Source: Brugia malayi (taxonomy: Eukaryota > Nematoda > Chromadorea > Rhabditida > Onchocercidae). Taken from it: a DNA stretch of 64,000 nucleotides. Each line of letters opens with the position of its first letter. Within the stretch, counting starts at the first letter, position 1. The notes under the pieces were generated by a model, which saw only the letters and a list, made by a program, of their open reading frames with translations, ran no database searches and had not been told where the DNA came from. The stretch is from positions 8,718,001 to 8,782,000 of the forward strand of contig NW_025062478.1 in assembly GCF_000002995.4 (NCBI RefSeq), in the 5' to 3' direction. This document shows positions 13,968 through 28,500 of the stretch, one piece after another. The translations under genes were made by a program, and so were the position numbers.

Positions 13968-16900
13968 ATGTGCCATCTACTTTTGTTGCTTCATTTACTT
14001 TATGTTGCAGCTCATATCATACCAGGTAAGGCGCTTATTGCTATAGGGCGCTCATTCCCCAAACATTTTTAATGCATATAAATGCAGGTGTCTGATTTCA
14101 ACAAATAAAGTAACTTTTACGTAAAAAAATCTCGAATTCGTTTGAATTGTACACATTTGTGGTATATAAACACGTAATCGTTTTTTCATTATTTTTGAAA
14201 GAAAGTGAAGTTTTTATTTTAATTTCTTACAAATAAGATTGAAAATAAATAGAAAGCAAAAGAAAACCGGTGACTATCATGACATCAATAGAATTCATCT
14301 AAAGAAATTTCAATTTATTTACTTTTTTTATTTAAGCAGCTGATTACATTATGATGTTTAGTTGTTAGCTAGACTATAGCACCTGTGATATTACTGTGAT
14401 GAAAGAAAGCTTAGCAAATTCCATTAGAACAAAGCAGAATGGTGTGATAAAGTTTTACTAAGGTACATAAGTAACTGAGAAACAATGAAAATATTATATT
14501 AAGAATGCATGGTATTATTTTCTAATTTTTGCATATATTTCTTTGCATAATTTCAAAATTTATGGTTTTAATATTATGTTCCAATATGATGAATATTGGT
14601 TTTGTTGAGCATTGATAAGGCGACTAATAAATTCCTTCAAATTATTAGTTCTTGCAATTAATACCATTTAAATGCTCAGAATTATTAACATTTGCATGAT
14701 CTTAGAGAAATCTCTCTCTCTAATGATAAAACTTGAAATGAATCACTTTATCAAAATTATCACCAAGCTCTGAATATTTAATTATCTAAAGTATTCTCGC
14801 ATGAGTAATTAGACGGAAATTGCACACGTTTTGATCATTTTACTTTCTTTAGTTCATTATTCTTTCCAAATAAAATGGAAAGAAGTGATTGATGAGTTGA
14901 CCAAGAAATGATTTCATGCTAGTAAAAGCAGAGATCTTTTAAGTGTTCAATCTATAAATAAAAACACAGACACTTAAGCGTAGTTTAAGCTTCAAGTAGA
15001 GTATCATAAATTGGAATAAGCAAAATTTCCATAAATATGGACCTGTTGTTATATAAAAGCACTTACTAATAATAATATTTGTCTTTTCATAATTTGCTTC
15101 AAACTTAATTGTTGTTTTACAAGCTCGTGCTTCAGCTGAGAATTGTGAAACAGTTTGGTCCTTTTTTGATTTTTTTTAATATTAAATTTTGATCTTTAAG
15201 AAAGTAAGCATAAATAATATCAATTTTCAAGACAAGAATTTTACTCCAACTTTCTGTTGAGGTTTCAAGAAGCAACATGCATTTTCCTCAAAGTTAAGTT
15301 TTAACTGAATAGTATGTTTTGTACAGAGTAATCGACAAGATTTCACATTTTTGGTTCGATGTTACTGTATTATGTATGATTATTTCACTTCAAAAAAAAA
15401 AATTTCACTGACCTTAAATTTTAACTATTTTAAATTACTTCGTATTCAGCAGTGAATAAAACTTTTTAAAAAAGTTTAATTTCTGTGAAGTTATTAGTGT
15501 TCAACATAAAACAAAACAAGTACGTAATTTGTAAATTTTTTTATTTTAATAATGCTCAGAAAATGCAACATTAGATCCAATGACAATAGTAAAATAGCTG
15601 TTTGTTATGTTGAGAAGACATTCTTATTTAATAAAACATAGAAATTTAAGAAAATTTTAATGATGCCTCTTCTAGATATCAACAAACCATCAGCATTAAA
15701 AAAAAGAAAAGAGCTATGTTTATTAGCTTAACAAATTTCGCTATGGAAACAATTTTATACATTTTATCAACAACAATAATGATCAGTTTTCCATTCATGC
15801 AATGTTTAAGTAAAAGAAAAAGTATTAATTTATTGAAATAAATAATTGTATATACATAAATATAAATATATGTAAATATCATAGATGTTCTAATTTGATA
15901 CATTGATTCTTCAATGTTGAAATCAGTGTTGAAAGATTTCCATCTTTTTTTCCTTGAACTAAAGAATTCAACTAATAAAATCAATCATTACTGGTTTTTT
16001 TATTTTTCATTTGCGTCAGCAAAACTTTGCTATTTTAAATTAAGTTAATCTAAATTATCGTACCCATCCAAGAGTTATTTTAATTGGTCGAACTTTGTCC
16101 TATTTACAGAAATTTCTAATTAGACATTCAAAATGAAGATTAATCATGTTAATGATTAATTAAGTTTTAGAAAAAGTAGCGCAAAGAAATGACAGTGTAA
16201 AAAAAGAATACAGTGAAAAGGATAGCAACTATCAGACGACGATCGATAGGAAGAATAGCGACTATCAGACGACGATCGATAAGAAGAATAGCGACTATCA
16301 GACGACGATCGGTGAGAATAGCGACTATCGCAAAATTATCGCTAATAATATTTGATTTAAATATTTGAATGAGCGAAAGAATTTACTCTCAGAAATGGTT
16401 TGAGTTATTGCTAATGCAAAAGAAATTTAATTTTTTATAGGAAGCACAAACTAATCATAAAATTCACATTCTAGAGTCAGGAATTAGTACAACGTATATG
16501 GTTAAAAATCAAACTGTAACAGAAGATACCGGTCTTGATACGGTAAGTCTTCTTCTTATCAGTTTTCAGCATGAAATAATGAAGAATATAGTTAAGTTTG
16601 ATATTATTGTTTGCTTCATGCTAATGCTTTTTGATATCATGAAGTATCGCCCGAAATGAAATATTGTTTAATGAAAGATTTTCAATTTGACAAACTTTTT
16701 AGATGCGGGATATGGGAAATCTCAGTAAAGCACTTTTGGATACGATAAGTATTTTGCCGGTAATATTTCATGAAATATTTCCAGCCATCTAATGTTTACA
16801 TAATTTTTTATTTCTAAGTAATTATGAATTGGTATCACTTGCAAGAACTTTTATAAAGTTAGCAGGATAGCAGGAAAAGAATTATCTTTTGTCAACCAAC

Positions 16901-18701
16901 CTCATTCTAAAAAGTTCCAACTTTTTTTATAAAAAAACTTTCCATTTTTCATAGCAAATAATTCACAACGAGTAATTTCATTTTCTATCTCTAAAGAATA
17001 CGAAAATCTGAAGAATTCGGTGTTAAAATAAAAAATTATAGAATGAAACCACCGGTATGGGCGAAAGGTCAAAAGCTAATGAAAAGCGCTGCGCGGGAAA
17101 CAGAAAAGTCAAAAAATGACATTTAATGTCTTCGTTGCAAATATTACCATATTATTCTCTTTAATAAAATGAAACTAGTTGAATTTGCAATCTGAAACGA
17201 TTAATTAATTAGTCTACTCGACTAAACAATCTATTAATTAGTTCATTTTATCGAACTACGTATTCATATTTCTCTTAAGTCGAATAATAATTGATGAAAT
17301 GAATACAACCAAAGTAACCATAGTTGTCCAAATGGCCAAATAGCTAAGTCGGTTACCTTAACCTGATTTTGGTTGCTTGCATACTTTTTACTAGTAATTA
17401 TCTTAATTCATAGTTGTTCAATATAATAACTCATGAATTTTTTCCGGATGTCTAATAAAGCTAATTGCTTTTCGACTATCTGCAATCGACTAATTGGCAT
17501 TTTATCCGTACGATTATGCAAATCTTTTTTTTTTTTGAATAGCCACGTGATTTACACAGTCACAAAGGACTATTTCAGTCTCTTACTATTATCAGAATTA
17601 AGCCTATGTTTAGTCTTACCAATAGCCTAATACTTAGCAAGATTTAGCAAAGAGAGAATGAACATCACAGAGAGATTCCATCGCATATCATAACATTTAT
17701 GAGTAGTAATATAACTGAACTAGGCTAAGCTAATAGATCCAGTTCATTAACTTGATCAGATTTAATGATGGAATATAGCATTATTGATTAATTCATTGAT
17801 AATATCATCTAATAATTCATTTCTTATCGGATGTCGTAACAACGACATGATGATGATGATTTCTTTTGTTCTGCCTTGATGCCTATGTTGACAAATTTGT
17901 GTTAAATGAAAGATTGTGCTTGAATTGTCAACCAATTAAAATTGCATGTGAATTCTCTTTACCTTAACTGAACAAACAAAGTATATTACAGTATGGCAGA
18001 GTGCAAGTTCATCAGAAGTGAGAATTCGCACTTATCTTGTAACTTACGTCAAAATGAAAAACGAAGGAAAAATTTTTTTTTGAAATAATTCTTATTTGAA
18101 AAGACACTTTCAAATGCATAATGAAGGCTACTTTCTCTCTTTACATCATTGTTATCTTTTGTTACCCTAAAAAATTTAAGGAAATTAGTATAAAAGTGCA
18201 AATTAATTAAAATAGAAAATATGTACAGGAATCGTTAATCACAAAGATTATGTACATTTTCTAAAATTTATTTTATTGCTTATTTGTTCGGGAATAATAA
18301 CGAGAGTTAAATTATAGTTATTCAAAAATTTCATTTAGTTTAGGAGGACGTAAGAGGATATCAGGAAAAGCTAATGGAGAAATGAAAGAAAGGATGAATT
18401 TGAAGTTGAAATTCCACAAATTGTAATGATTGAAGCGTCGTAATAAAAATCAGTTAAATCAGTTACATTTATAATAACATTCGAAGTTGAGGAACAAATT
18501 TTTTTCAATTAATTTAGTAAGAGCGGTGAAGTTGAAGAAAAAGGGATTGAAATTGTAACATTACAGCACGGAAAAGACATGTTGGGAATAACTATAGAAC
18601 GGATAACTTTAATCAAGTCAACGACATTTACGGAGATAGATGTGACGAACAAGAATTTAAATTCAACCAGTTCAGTTGTGTTTACTTTCCGGAACGGCTG
18701 A
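13968..18701 (+). CDS. unresolved multi-exon gene, putative secreted or membrane protein, unknown
   Basis: Exon-like segments on one strand whose full joining I could not settle. They are 13968-14025 (signal-peptide-like start MCHLLLLLHLLYVAAHIIP, donor GTAAGG, phase 1), 16171-16311 (11-residue repeats, enters in phase 1), 16441-16542 (EAQTNHKIHILESG...), 16703-16759 (MRDMGNLSKALLDT...), 17042-17119 (NETTGMGERSKANEK, ends TGA), 18344-18422 (GRKRISGKANGEMKER) and 18518-18701 (EVEEKGIEIVTLQHGKDMLG, then a stop). The pairs 13968/16171, 16441/16703, 16703/17042 and 18344/18518 agree in phase. The joins 16311 to 16441 and 17119 to 18344 do not, so exons are missing, alternative or misread. The first exon lies only 76 bases after the receptor stop. 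It may form one gene with the membrane-span exon at 19375 or 19502 downstream. No family is recognised. Confidence 0.4.
16221..16330. repeat. 33-bp tandem repeat, three copies plus a partial one
   Basis: Copies at 16221-16253, 16254-16286, 16287-16316 (30 bp, one 3-bp deletion) and a partial copy 16317-16330. The core is ATAGCGACTATCAGACGACG followed by ATCG. All length changes are multiples of three, so the frame reading NSDYQTTIDKK stays open through every copy. This supports a coding repeat. A possible GTGAG donor sits inside the third copy at 16312. Confidence 0.95.
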
Positions 18702-19374
18702 TTGAATATCAGACAAACATTTTACTTACTGGCACTGTATCAATTCTTAGTTAATAAGTCTTTTAAAACTTCAAATTAAGTTAGGGATTTTTAGCCCTAA
18801 TTTAAACGAAGCAAATTCTAACTAGGCAATCGTTTCAGAATTTCTCAATAAAACATGAATTAATAATTGATAGAAGTGCTTTTAGAAAGTAAATACAGAC
18901 TAAATCATCACTCCAATAATTTCTGAATTTCTTATACAATATTTGATTACTTCAGAATATCAATATAAATACAATTGCATAATCAGTCACAGATAATTTT
19001 TTAGGATTTTGATGAAATTTACATAGAATTCAAAAGATTGCGAAAGTTATTACAAAAGTTGGATGCAATACAGCATGAATATCTTTTGATAATTTTATTT
19101 CATTGTAAGCAGGTCACCTGATTGCTATTTGTCAATTCAATTCTGATTTAAATGTTCATCTAATAGTAAGAGCACATATTTTTGCATAGATATTTTACTT
19201 GATTTTAAAGAAGATAACTGATATTTGATAATTTCGTATGCTTATACATAAAGCTGCTTATATACATCAGCAGATCAGAAGCATTCACTGTTTTCATTTA
19301 AATTTTGGAGAAAATACCCATGCTTATGTCATTTTTGTTAACTAACCAATGAAGTAGCATCGATAGCAATTAAT

Positions 19375-21349
19375 ATGATTCTTCGTCTAAAATTTACAAT
19401 GAATCTACATATTGTAAGTACAAAAAATCAATTAAAAGCTTCCAAGGCCAGGAGTAATTTTGAAATTGAAACTTTCAATGCGTTGAATTTTAATTCTTTA
19501 GATTTATTAGCAATAAGTGAAATGCTACGAATATTTGTCGAAATAGCGCGTTTTATTGCAAAAGCAATTTTATTCATAGTATCAGCAGAAATAACTATGA
19601 TTGTATTAATTGTTCAATGTTGTTCAATTAAAAAGCGTAACCGTACCATTTATACTGAAGAAATAATATGATTAACTATCGGATGTGAAATTAATTAATT
19701 AATTAACAGAATATTTCTTAATAGGTATTATTCGGAAACAATTCTGATTATTGTATAATGTTGAATTAGTTTTTTGAGCTTTGTTGCTTAGCCTTTTCTT
19801 ATTCCTATTGTTATATTGATATTGTTATATCTATAGGCGTTAATATTTACCAAAAAGGAAGACAAGTTAGAAAATATGAATCAAAATCTAAAGTTCAACA
19901 AGAAGCAGCTTGTAAGCTAAACTTTAAAATTATACCTTGAAATAATGCAATTGATTATATTGTGCTGTTGATGATCATGAAAATAAGGAAAAGTGAGAAA
20001 GAGTGCTTTCTTTTGTAACTTTTCCTACCTGAAATTTAAAGTGGGTAAAGCTTAAATGTAGCAACAGTCTTATTCATTATTTCTGTTTTAGATACTCTGA
20101 ACTATTTATATTTTTTTTTAGAATTAAACTTTTTACTGCTAATTTTTAGCACTTAATTTCGAAAAAGTTTACAAAGCGATGGGAAGAGACGTGGTAGCTA
20201 CAAATCCCAGTACTACTGTAAATGTTTGTCTTAACCAATTCTTATTTGCTATTTGAGTGGGAATAGGAGTTTTGAGAAGGAATAATCAATAAACTATTAT
20301 TTTTTAAAATCTTCTATGAGACTTTGTGCAACGAAAAATCAGGAATTAGAAGACGGAACTTAAAAAGAAACAAATCAGGTATGGTATTTTTTCTTTTATA
20401 TTTTACGTTTTGAAGGAAACAAAAACGAAAAACGCTAAATTGCAGAAGAAGCAGCAAGCAAACTTCAAACAATCGCCTCCTTTGATAGAAAAATTACCGC
20501 AGGTGTCTTTCCTTAAAAAATATTTTATAATTTAAAGACTGAATTTGTGGAAAGAACAAATCTCATTTTTGATTCTCTTCTGTTTCTATTATTGCAAGAG
20601 AAATTGTACTTTCATCACTCATTGATCTTTTATGGTTTGAATAAATTCTTCTCACAAACACTGATTAGGCTCGTTATCATAAAAATAGTAAAAATGATGA
20701 ATTGGAACTAGAAATAACTTCTGAATCAAGAAGAAACCTCGGAGTAAGCATTTCCAAATATCGTAACGTCAAACCGAAAGATCAAACGTTCTTTAGATGA
20801 AATCCTTATGAGACATTGTAATTGCATACGAAATGCAACCAAATAAAAAAAAGTATTTAGGGAGAAAATCATTCAATGGTAGTTGTAATCGAAAACAAAA
20901 AAATGGATGATGAGAATGGAATGAGTCCAAAAATAAATGGCCTGGTGTCGATGAAGCCTGAACAGAAACCGGAAGTAAATAATTCAATGGAGAAAAAGCT
21001 TGAACAAGATGATGCAAAGAAATCTTATAGTATTGTAAAAGAATCTATGAGGTATAACGACTCGAAAGAGAAATGCAGAAACGATTCTGAAACCTTTCCC
21101 ATTCTTTCTGCAACTCACTTTAAAGAATCCGATAAACAATTGCTAGCCCAACAGATGCTAGGTCTAGAATCCATACCTAGCAAGAAGGAATCCGTTCAGG
21201 TTAAAGTCATTTTAGATGATAAACCAGAGGCATTAGATTTTTCACGAGTTTTATTAAAGAAAAATGAAAATGATAAAGTAAAAATGAATGAATTAGAAGG
21301 TAATAATCCAGTATCTGAAGATAAGGAATCAGAAACTGGCGATGAATGA
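19375..21349 (+). CDS. single-pass membrane protein with long Lys/Glu-rich tail, unknown
   Basis: Six exons, 19375-19636, 19837-19911, 20150-20217, 20416-20502, 20669-20743 and 20861-21349, join in consistent phase (1,1,0,0,0) to a 351-residue model. The first exon encodes an amphipathic stretch and a hydrophobic span (FIAKAILFIVSAEITMIVLI) followed by Cys-Cys and a basic stop-transfer (KKR). The remaining ~265 residues are hydrophilic and probably disordered, rich in Lys, Glu, Asn, Ser and Gln (QKKQQANFKQ, ENKKMDDENG, VSEDKESETGDE). I chose the ATG at 19375 because the frame is closed upstream at 19341. An acceptor TTCTTTAG ending at 19501 would instead let exon 1 start at 19502 and join upstream exons, making this the membrane span and tail of the preceding gene. 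AATAAA follows shortly after the stop. No family recognised; it resembles the next gene in layout. Confidence 0.65.
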
Positions 21350-22534
21350 AAGTTATTTGTGAATATTTCCAGTTGTTATACAACTTTGCTAATTAATAAA
21401 TAAATATTTGCATTTCCAGTTGTTATGCAAAACCTAATTTAATGAATAAATCACAGCAAGTGTACATAGTTCGGCTTAAGAAAGTAAATTTAAAGCTTTT
21501 GTCATTTCCATCATATTTACACAAATAGAATAACATCCTCGAATTAAAAACTTCTTTTAATCGTTTTAAATTTAATATAAGCATGTTTTGAAAATATATT
21601 TCAAACAGATTATAAGTTTCTTATATAATTCAAACTATTCTATTCTTTATTTTGATTTATAAAAACATTTTTTATAAAAAAAAGAACTTGAAAAACTTAA
21701 TTTTCTTAAATAATTATCACTTCTTTCTCTTCCGAGTTTCTAACACCGATGTCACAGAAGGAGTAAAAAATGTTCTTCCAGAATTGTCAAGGAAATATTT
21801 TACTGATCATAGTAGTAGCGTGCATATCTGATATTTAAATATCTCCTTTCATAATTTTATTCCTTAATGAATAAAAGAAAAACTACTTAGTAAAAAGAAA
21901 AAAAAAAAAAAAAACTATCTTTGAAAGCAATTTTAACCAGAAAGAAATTTTCTAAATGAACTTTCTGTTTGAACTTTCAGATAATTTTTTGTTTTAATGC
22001 TTTAATTAATATTTTCCAAGATTTGAAGTTTAGTTCGGAAATCAGAAAAAAAGTGACGAAAATATTATATCATTTCATATAAATTAATTTTGAATAGCAA
22101 AAGTTTTTTAAAAATATGCAAATTTTGTGAAAAGTGATATAAATTTAAAAAATTCTTGCCCAGTCTCAATCTCATCTCAACTCATTTTCCAGTGATCCAT
22201 CGGTTGTTTAATTTCGATTTTGAAAGATTTGAGGAAGGGATGGAATTTAGGGCTTAAATCTATCAATTTCTATATAATGTCATGGTCATTTTCATAGGAA
22301 TTACACTTTTAGTTCGAATAATTGAAGATTACTTAGAATTTGTCAGAAGTAAAAGTTCTTTTGAAATTATTAGTGCTAATAAGTAAATGCTAATGAGGCA
22401 AGTTCATTATTAACGTCAACATTTTTCCACTTCTCAATTTACTACTACCAATTAAATTTATTCCAAATGCCAGGTGATACTATAAGTGATTCTGATCAGT
22501 ACAATTCCATTCTTTGCTTCTCATTTATGATAAG
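21350..22534. other. intergenic interval
   Basis: AT-rich spacer between two genes on the same strand. AATAAA motifs soon after 21390 are plausible polyadenylation signals of the upstream gene. Nothing else supportable was seen. Confidence 0.6.
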
Positions 22535-25500
22535 ATGAATTTTCTTAAAATTAATAGATTGAGGACTATGAATTTGATTACAACTGTGATAATCACCGTA
22601 TTACTCAGTCAACGATTGATACAATGCGATGAATGCGATGTGAAATTACTTAAAACGGTCAGTGGTTTACTTCCTTTTCATTCTATCAGTCTACTGGTGT
22701 TTATGTTTAAAATAAGCCATTAGAATACTTTTATTATTAGTAGCACTAATTATTCCACTTTTTTTTCAAATTAGATCTTTGAAAGAGTTTTATTGCTGAA
22801 ATTCAAAATTGTATTTTCAATTGATTAAATATATTTTACTGTAGGCATTCCCGGATCCGGATTATTTGATATATGGATTAAGGGAGGACAGAAGCATTCT
22901 CCTTTTACCGAGTGATATTGTAAATAATGATTCGGTGTAAGCTCTTCTTCTATTTTATTCAGAAATAAATTATTTTTTCTGGAATTTGAAATAAATTAAA
23001 AAGAAAAGAGGTACAAATATTGAGGCTTTAAAACAGGAGAAATATAATTTGATACTGTTAATCTAAGAGGATTCATTTTCTTACTAAATTTTGAAACAGA
23101 ATGATCTAGCTTCTATTTTTTCCAGTTTTTTTTCAAAGAACTGTTAAGAGCTAATCTTAATCATATAATATATTTTTGAAATAAATTATCTCTAGCAGAG
23201 AAGCCATGTGAAATTAAAATATCTGAATTTCTTGACAGTATGCCTACTTACTATTTTAATTAGTTATTTAATTAATTAAAGGAGCGAAAAACTACCAAGT
23301 TTATTAGATGATGGCCTTTCAAAGGGACCAGACATTAATCATTACGACGTAAGTTAAATATTTCTGTATTGTCATCTTATACAAATATGAAGAAGCAAAG
23401 CCATCTTAAAAAGGCGTTTTTATCGGAAGTTTAAATTTCATTTATTAATAAAATGGTTTTAATTATGAATAACAATAAGGGTTGAATAAATAATAAAATT
23501 TGCTTTCTTCAACATATACACTAAAAACGTTTTCGGTATTTTTTTTTTTGGTTTACTTAGTACAATTAAGTAAGACTAGAGAAGTCCAAATGATAATTTT
23601 TTAAGATAAATAGCTAATTTCAACTTTTTTTTTTCAGGCGATGTTGATTGAAGTGCACGGCTTATTACAATTTATAACTATATGGCAAGAAATACATAGC
23701 ACTGGAAGATTGTACACGTTTACACGTCTCTCGTATTTCGAAGCGTTTCGATTGGTGTTCGTACCAACACCCAGCAAAATTGTATATGAAGCAACGTTTA
23801 CAACATTGATGTATTTCTCTGATTTGGCCCAAAATTATTTCATTTTTAAAACTACCGCTGATAACAAGGTCTTTTTTTATCAGATAGGTGAAGGCCGTAC
23901 TGGATCATATCAAATTATTTTTGGGGTAAGTTAATTGTTTTGTTATTATTTGCTTTGACGAAATCATTAATAGTTATCATCAACACTTATCATCTCAAGC
24001 CGTAATAGTGAAATTAATATATGAGTCCAGTAAAAGAATAAGTCTATCCTAAATATCCAAATAATTTTTATATCATATTTTTTAATATATTAGCTGAAAA
24101 AATATTTATTCTTTTTTATTTTATTTCTTTAGTAATCTATTAACCCTTGCCATTTCATTTATAAATATAACTAGCGTAGTAAGCATAAGTTAAATGTGTA
24201 ATAAATTTATTTTCCTTCTATAACAAAGATTAAAAAATATCCATTTTTCATTTTATTCTTAGTAAAACTGCAAAGAGAAGATGGAAATTGAATAAATAAA
24301 AAAAAAAATTCTTAATAATTGAAAATTAAAAAATTCTTAATAATTGAAAATTTATTTTACTGTTTTTAAACTTTGAAAGAATCCTTATCACAAAATGAAG
24401 CATTAGCAAAATATATATATATATGCCAAATCATTTATTTAACTATTTTACCTGCTATTTTTGTCACAACTTTGATGGAGATATATATCGAGAATCTTCA
24501 AAGTTCCATTTTTTTAAAATAAAATTTTACCGATACATTTCTCTGTCAAAACTATAATTTCGAATATCATTATGAGACTGAATACTTATTGATTTTAAGG
24601 TTTTTAATAATCCAAACATGAGTGATGAATGGATTTCAGATATCGAATTAAAATATCGAATTTTCTTTGATAAATAACCTGTTGTAGAGGGCAGGAACGA
24701 AATTGTTCATCCAGAAAATAAACAAAATTACTGATCCATGGGTTAATCCAACTGCTAACCTTATGGCTATAAATAAAAAAACAACCAAATGGTAATTAAA
24801 ATTCGTTTTTCTTTATAAAATCTAAATTTTCTCGAACATTTGCATCATTATTTCTAATTTATTTCAATTTTTAAGCATTTGAAGTATTTTTAATTTATTT
24901 TCATTTAATTATAAGGCTGGCACGACGTCAAAAATCAGCGGTACCATTAATAGATTGTATTGCTGAAACAAAGAGTAAATATGGAGTTGGTATTTTGTAC
25001 GGTCGTAAAAATCTGGTCAATGATTATTATGAAATGGGAGATTCGGCTTTTGATTGTACATCTTAATTTGAATTTTTTCTTTTAAATTTTAAGATGAAAG
25101 GTCATATTACTAGTTGATAGATCTGAAATACAATTCTGAAATGTTTCCATTGACATTTCAAGAGGAGTTAAATCAATTGGATTAATGTCTCCTCTAGATT
25201 TTCTTGAAATCTCATTCACTGTCCCACTTCGTGTGTTTAAGTTAAATTTAAAATGCAGTTAAATTAGATTCTTTGAAAAAGAAGTAAATTTGTTGTGATT
25301 CTTAAATCAGGAATGTTTATATTAAATAATGTATCAAATATGGTAGAAAATTCCACTGACCATTTAACTCTTCAACTGCCATTTTAACGATTGTCTTTTT
25401 AGGTGTAATAATAGTACTATTGCAATAGCACTTATTAGTACTGAAATTTAAACTTGGGTTATTTTACCAAATACTTTCGTTCGTTACAGGTAAAGAAACT

Positions 25501-28500
25501 AAGTGCAAGAAAGGACTCAGAAACAATGGTGGAAAAAGTATGCAATTCAAATATTTCATTTTTTTCTGCCAAAATTTTTCGTCAAAAATAAAAATTTCGA
25601 GATTTGAGTATTGATTTAGTCAGACCATATGAAATAACACTTAATTTTGGAATTCATATCAGAAATACCAAACATATTAATATCAAAAATCTATTTTATT
25701 TATTTAGGAGATATTTATAGAGAGATTACATTTTTCTACAACCTTTTCGACTCTTCTCTGTTATTTTTTGAAAAGTTTTTTCTTCCTTCCGTTAAAATTA
25801 ATTGTTCAAGCATATCATGATAAGGAAGTAGATGCGGTACACACAAAAGGGTCAATTTATTTGGGATTTCGAAATGGTTACATATTTTCCTATCGAGTGA
25901 TTAATGAAAGGGAAAAATTCTCGGAAATATTGTTTTCACTCGATCTCGCGCATCGTACTGCTCAGAAGGGTACAATGTATTTCTTTCTTGTTTACTGAGC
26001 AAAAGCATCAAATCGATCGATTACTGAATTTAAAAGGAAAAAATTTTGCAGAAGAACTGGATAAGGACGATGAATTACATTTGTTTTCGACCGATGGCAA
26101 AGAAGCAATTGTGGTAATTTGTGGTCCCACAACATATTATCGAATATATAATATTAATCCATGGTTTGTGAATATAAAGTTTTCCTGATGTTATCATCAA
26201 TATGGCTTGTTATCAGTCTTACATGTAAATGTCTGTATTTAATCAATTATCATGTCACAATTAATGATTATCACCGAAAGTATAAGAAAATGATATTTAA
26301 TTTTTCAAAAAAGAAGTGAAAACGAAGTCTTTTTTTTGTACGTTTGATCTATATCTGATAATATTTTTGATCTGATAATACTTCCGATAAAGAAAAATAG
26401 CGAGAAAATAGTGAAATGATAGTGAGATAAAATAAAAAAATGACTGTGTGTTATGGTTAGATAGTAAACTAAATTTCATAATTTTGCTTTGGAATATTTG
26501 ATTCTAAATTTTATAATGAAAAAAGTGGAATTGAATTAATGAATGATTTTTCTTTAGGAATGGTATTAAAGTTATCTATTTAAAAAAAGATGATATGACT
26601 GTTGTCAAGACACTAAAAAAAAAGTGCCGAAAAGTTGATTATAATGCGAAGCATGCCAAACTGATCTTTTTCATTGATACCTCTACAGCACATGAACTGA
26701 AGCTTACTTTTAATCATGATGGAGTTTTAAAAACCTATCCGGATCCAAAGCTGGTTAATTATCTCTTTCATCAATCATTCTGCTTCATGTATTTCTCAAC
26801 TTCTCATTTTAATTCTTTCAAATTTCTAAGCAACTTTCTCTCTTATTTTCCAAAAAATTTTCAGTGTTTTTTTTTTTTTTTTTGAACATGAAATTAGTTA
26901 AATAATTGTTGTTGTTAAATTATCCAAAGGCAACTTGAAAATAAAAATTGTTTCTTTTCCGATTATTTTATTATTCCAATCAAAAAACTGTTTTCGACAA
27001 AAAGGTTCAAAATAGTCTTTCTTACCTTGGCCAGTTTCAATGCACAGATTTCTATTTAAAGAAATAGAAACTTTTAGAAGTTTTTCGTGTTTTAGCTAGC
27101 AGATTGCGCAATTGTCTTGCTCAAAATAATGCTAAAAATTACAATGTTATCCCACTGCAGTGTAATGCTGCATTCTGCGTGTGATAACTTGCAGATGGTC
27201 ACGAAATTACTAAGAAAAAATTGAAACACTGATAATCATTTAATGCATCACTATTAAAGTTAAAGTTATCCGATGATTGATAATCTCTGATAGCAAATAA
27301 TTTTCATCAATTTATTAATGTTTTCAGAATCGATTTGACAATTATCGTGGAAGCCTAAAACCATTCGAAGGCATCGAAAGTCAATGGCCACTTCACCTTC
27401 GAAATGGCCGAACATTATTTTATAATGAAAAGTTTGTTTTACTTTTCTTTTATCATTTGTTTCTTACTGAAATTATTTTGTACCGGTAGGAGTTCTTAGA
27501 ATATCAAAAGCATCATTGATAAGCTTTGAAAGTCCTTTATTTGCTGCTTACCAGAAACTAAATCTGCGATACACTTTAAATGCCTTTAATTTTTAACTTG
27601 GTATAACTCTATTATTTTACTATTTTGGATTTAATCATTTTGGTGAACTTTAATATGAGATATTTTCAAGGGATAAAAGCATCGAGATGAAATATGAAAT
27701 TATAAAGTAAGTAATTTTATTTCTTTCTCTTATAAATCCAATTACTAAAGTTATAAAGCAGCGAACAAAAGCAATTGATGAAACCATGATAAATTAATGA
27801 AGCAAAAAGTAAAAATTAAATTTATGAGATAGGTAACCGAAATAAAATTGCTTCAAATCTTCAGAAATAGGTTAAGTATAGAATTATGTTAAGTTCCAAT
27901 TTAGTTTTTAACGATCAAAATAGAGAATAGCAATTTTAAGTTCTTATTAGTATTTTGAATTCTTATCACTATTTAACTATGGCTATCTTTTCATTTTATC
28001 TTTTCAGTTCAAGCCTAAAAACCGTCACCCACACAAAAAAACTCACTAATTATGGCAATTATGTCAAGGCGCTCCTATATTTTCCCATTGAATATATCGA
28101 AAATGAGTGAGTCACCCTCTCAGTTCTCTTTATTTTCGATCCTTTTGACATTCAACACAACACCAATAACCTTATCAATTAGCAATGTGATAAACTATTC
28201 AGCGCTTAAAAATATGCTCTAAATTAACATATTAAATTGACTTGAACTGAGAATTCGAGTAGTAACACCTAGCATTGAGTTAATTATCCAATTATTAGTT
28301 TAAACTATTTTATTAAATTGATTTAGATATATAGAATTATTCCGCAAAAAAACAGAGAAATATCCGATATCGTTCTACGGGGTAGTTAATTGTACCGTTT
28401 TTGTGATATTGAAATTTGAGGACTTCGAGAAAGTAAATTTGAAAGGCAGTGGTAAGCATTTCACCATCTTTACTAGAATGTTGTCCTAATAATGTCACTC

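Noticed and set aside
15679..15984. 101-codon minus-strand open frame
   Set aside because: Hydrophobic and low in complexity, as expected from AT-rich DNA. No splice partners or family features, and it lies between + strand exons.
25970..25999. 30-base intron joining 25969 to the frame starting QKHQIDRLL
   Set aside because: Too short for an intron, and the phase does not fit. The acceptor TTTTGCAG ending at 26051 fits phase 1 and length.
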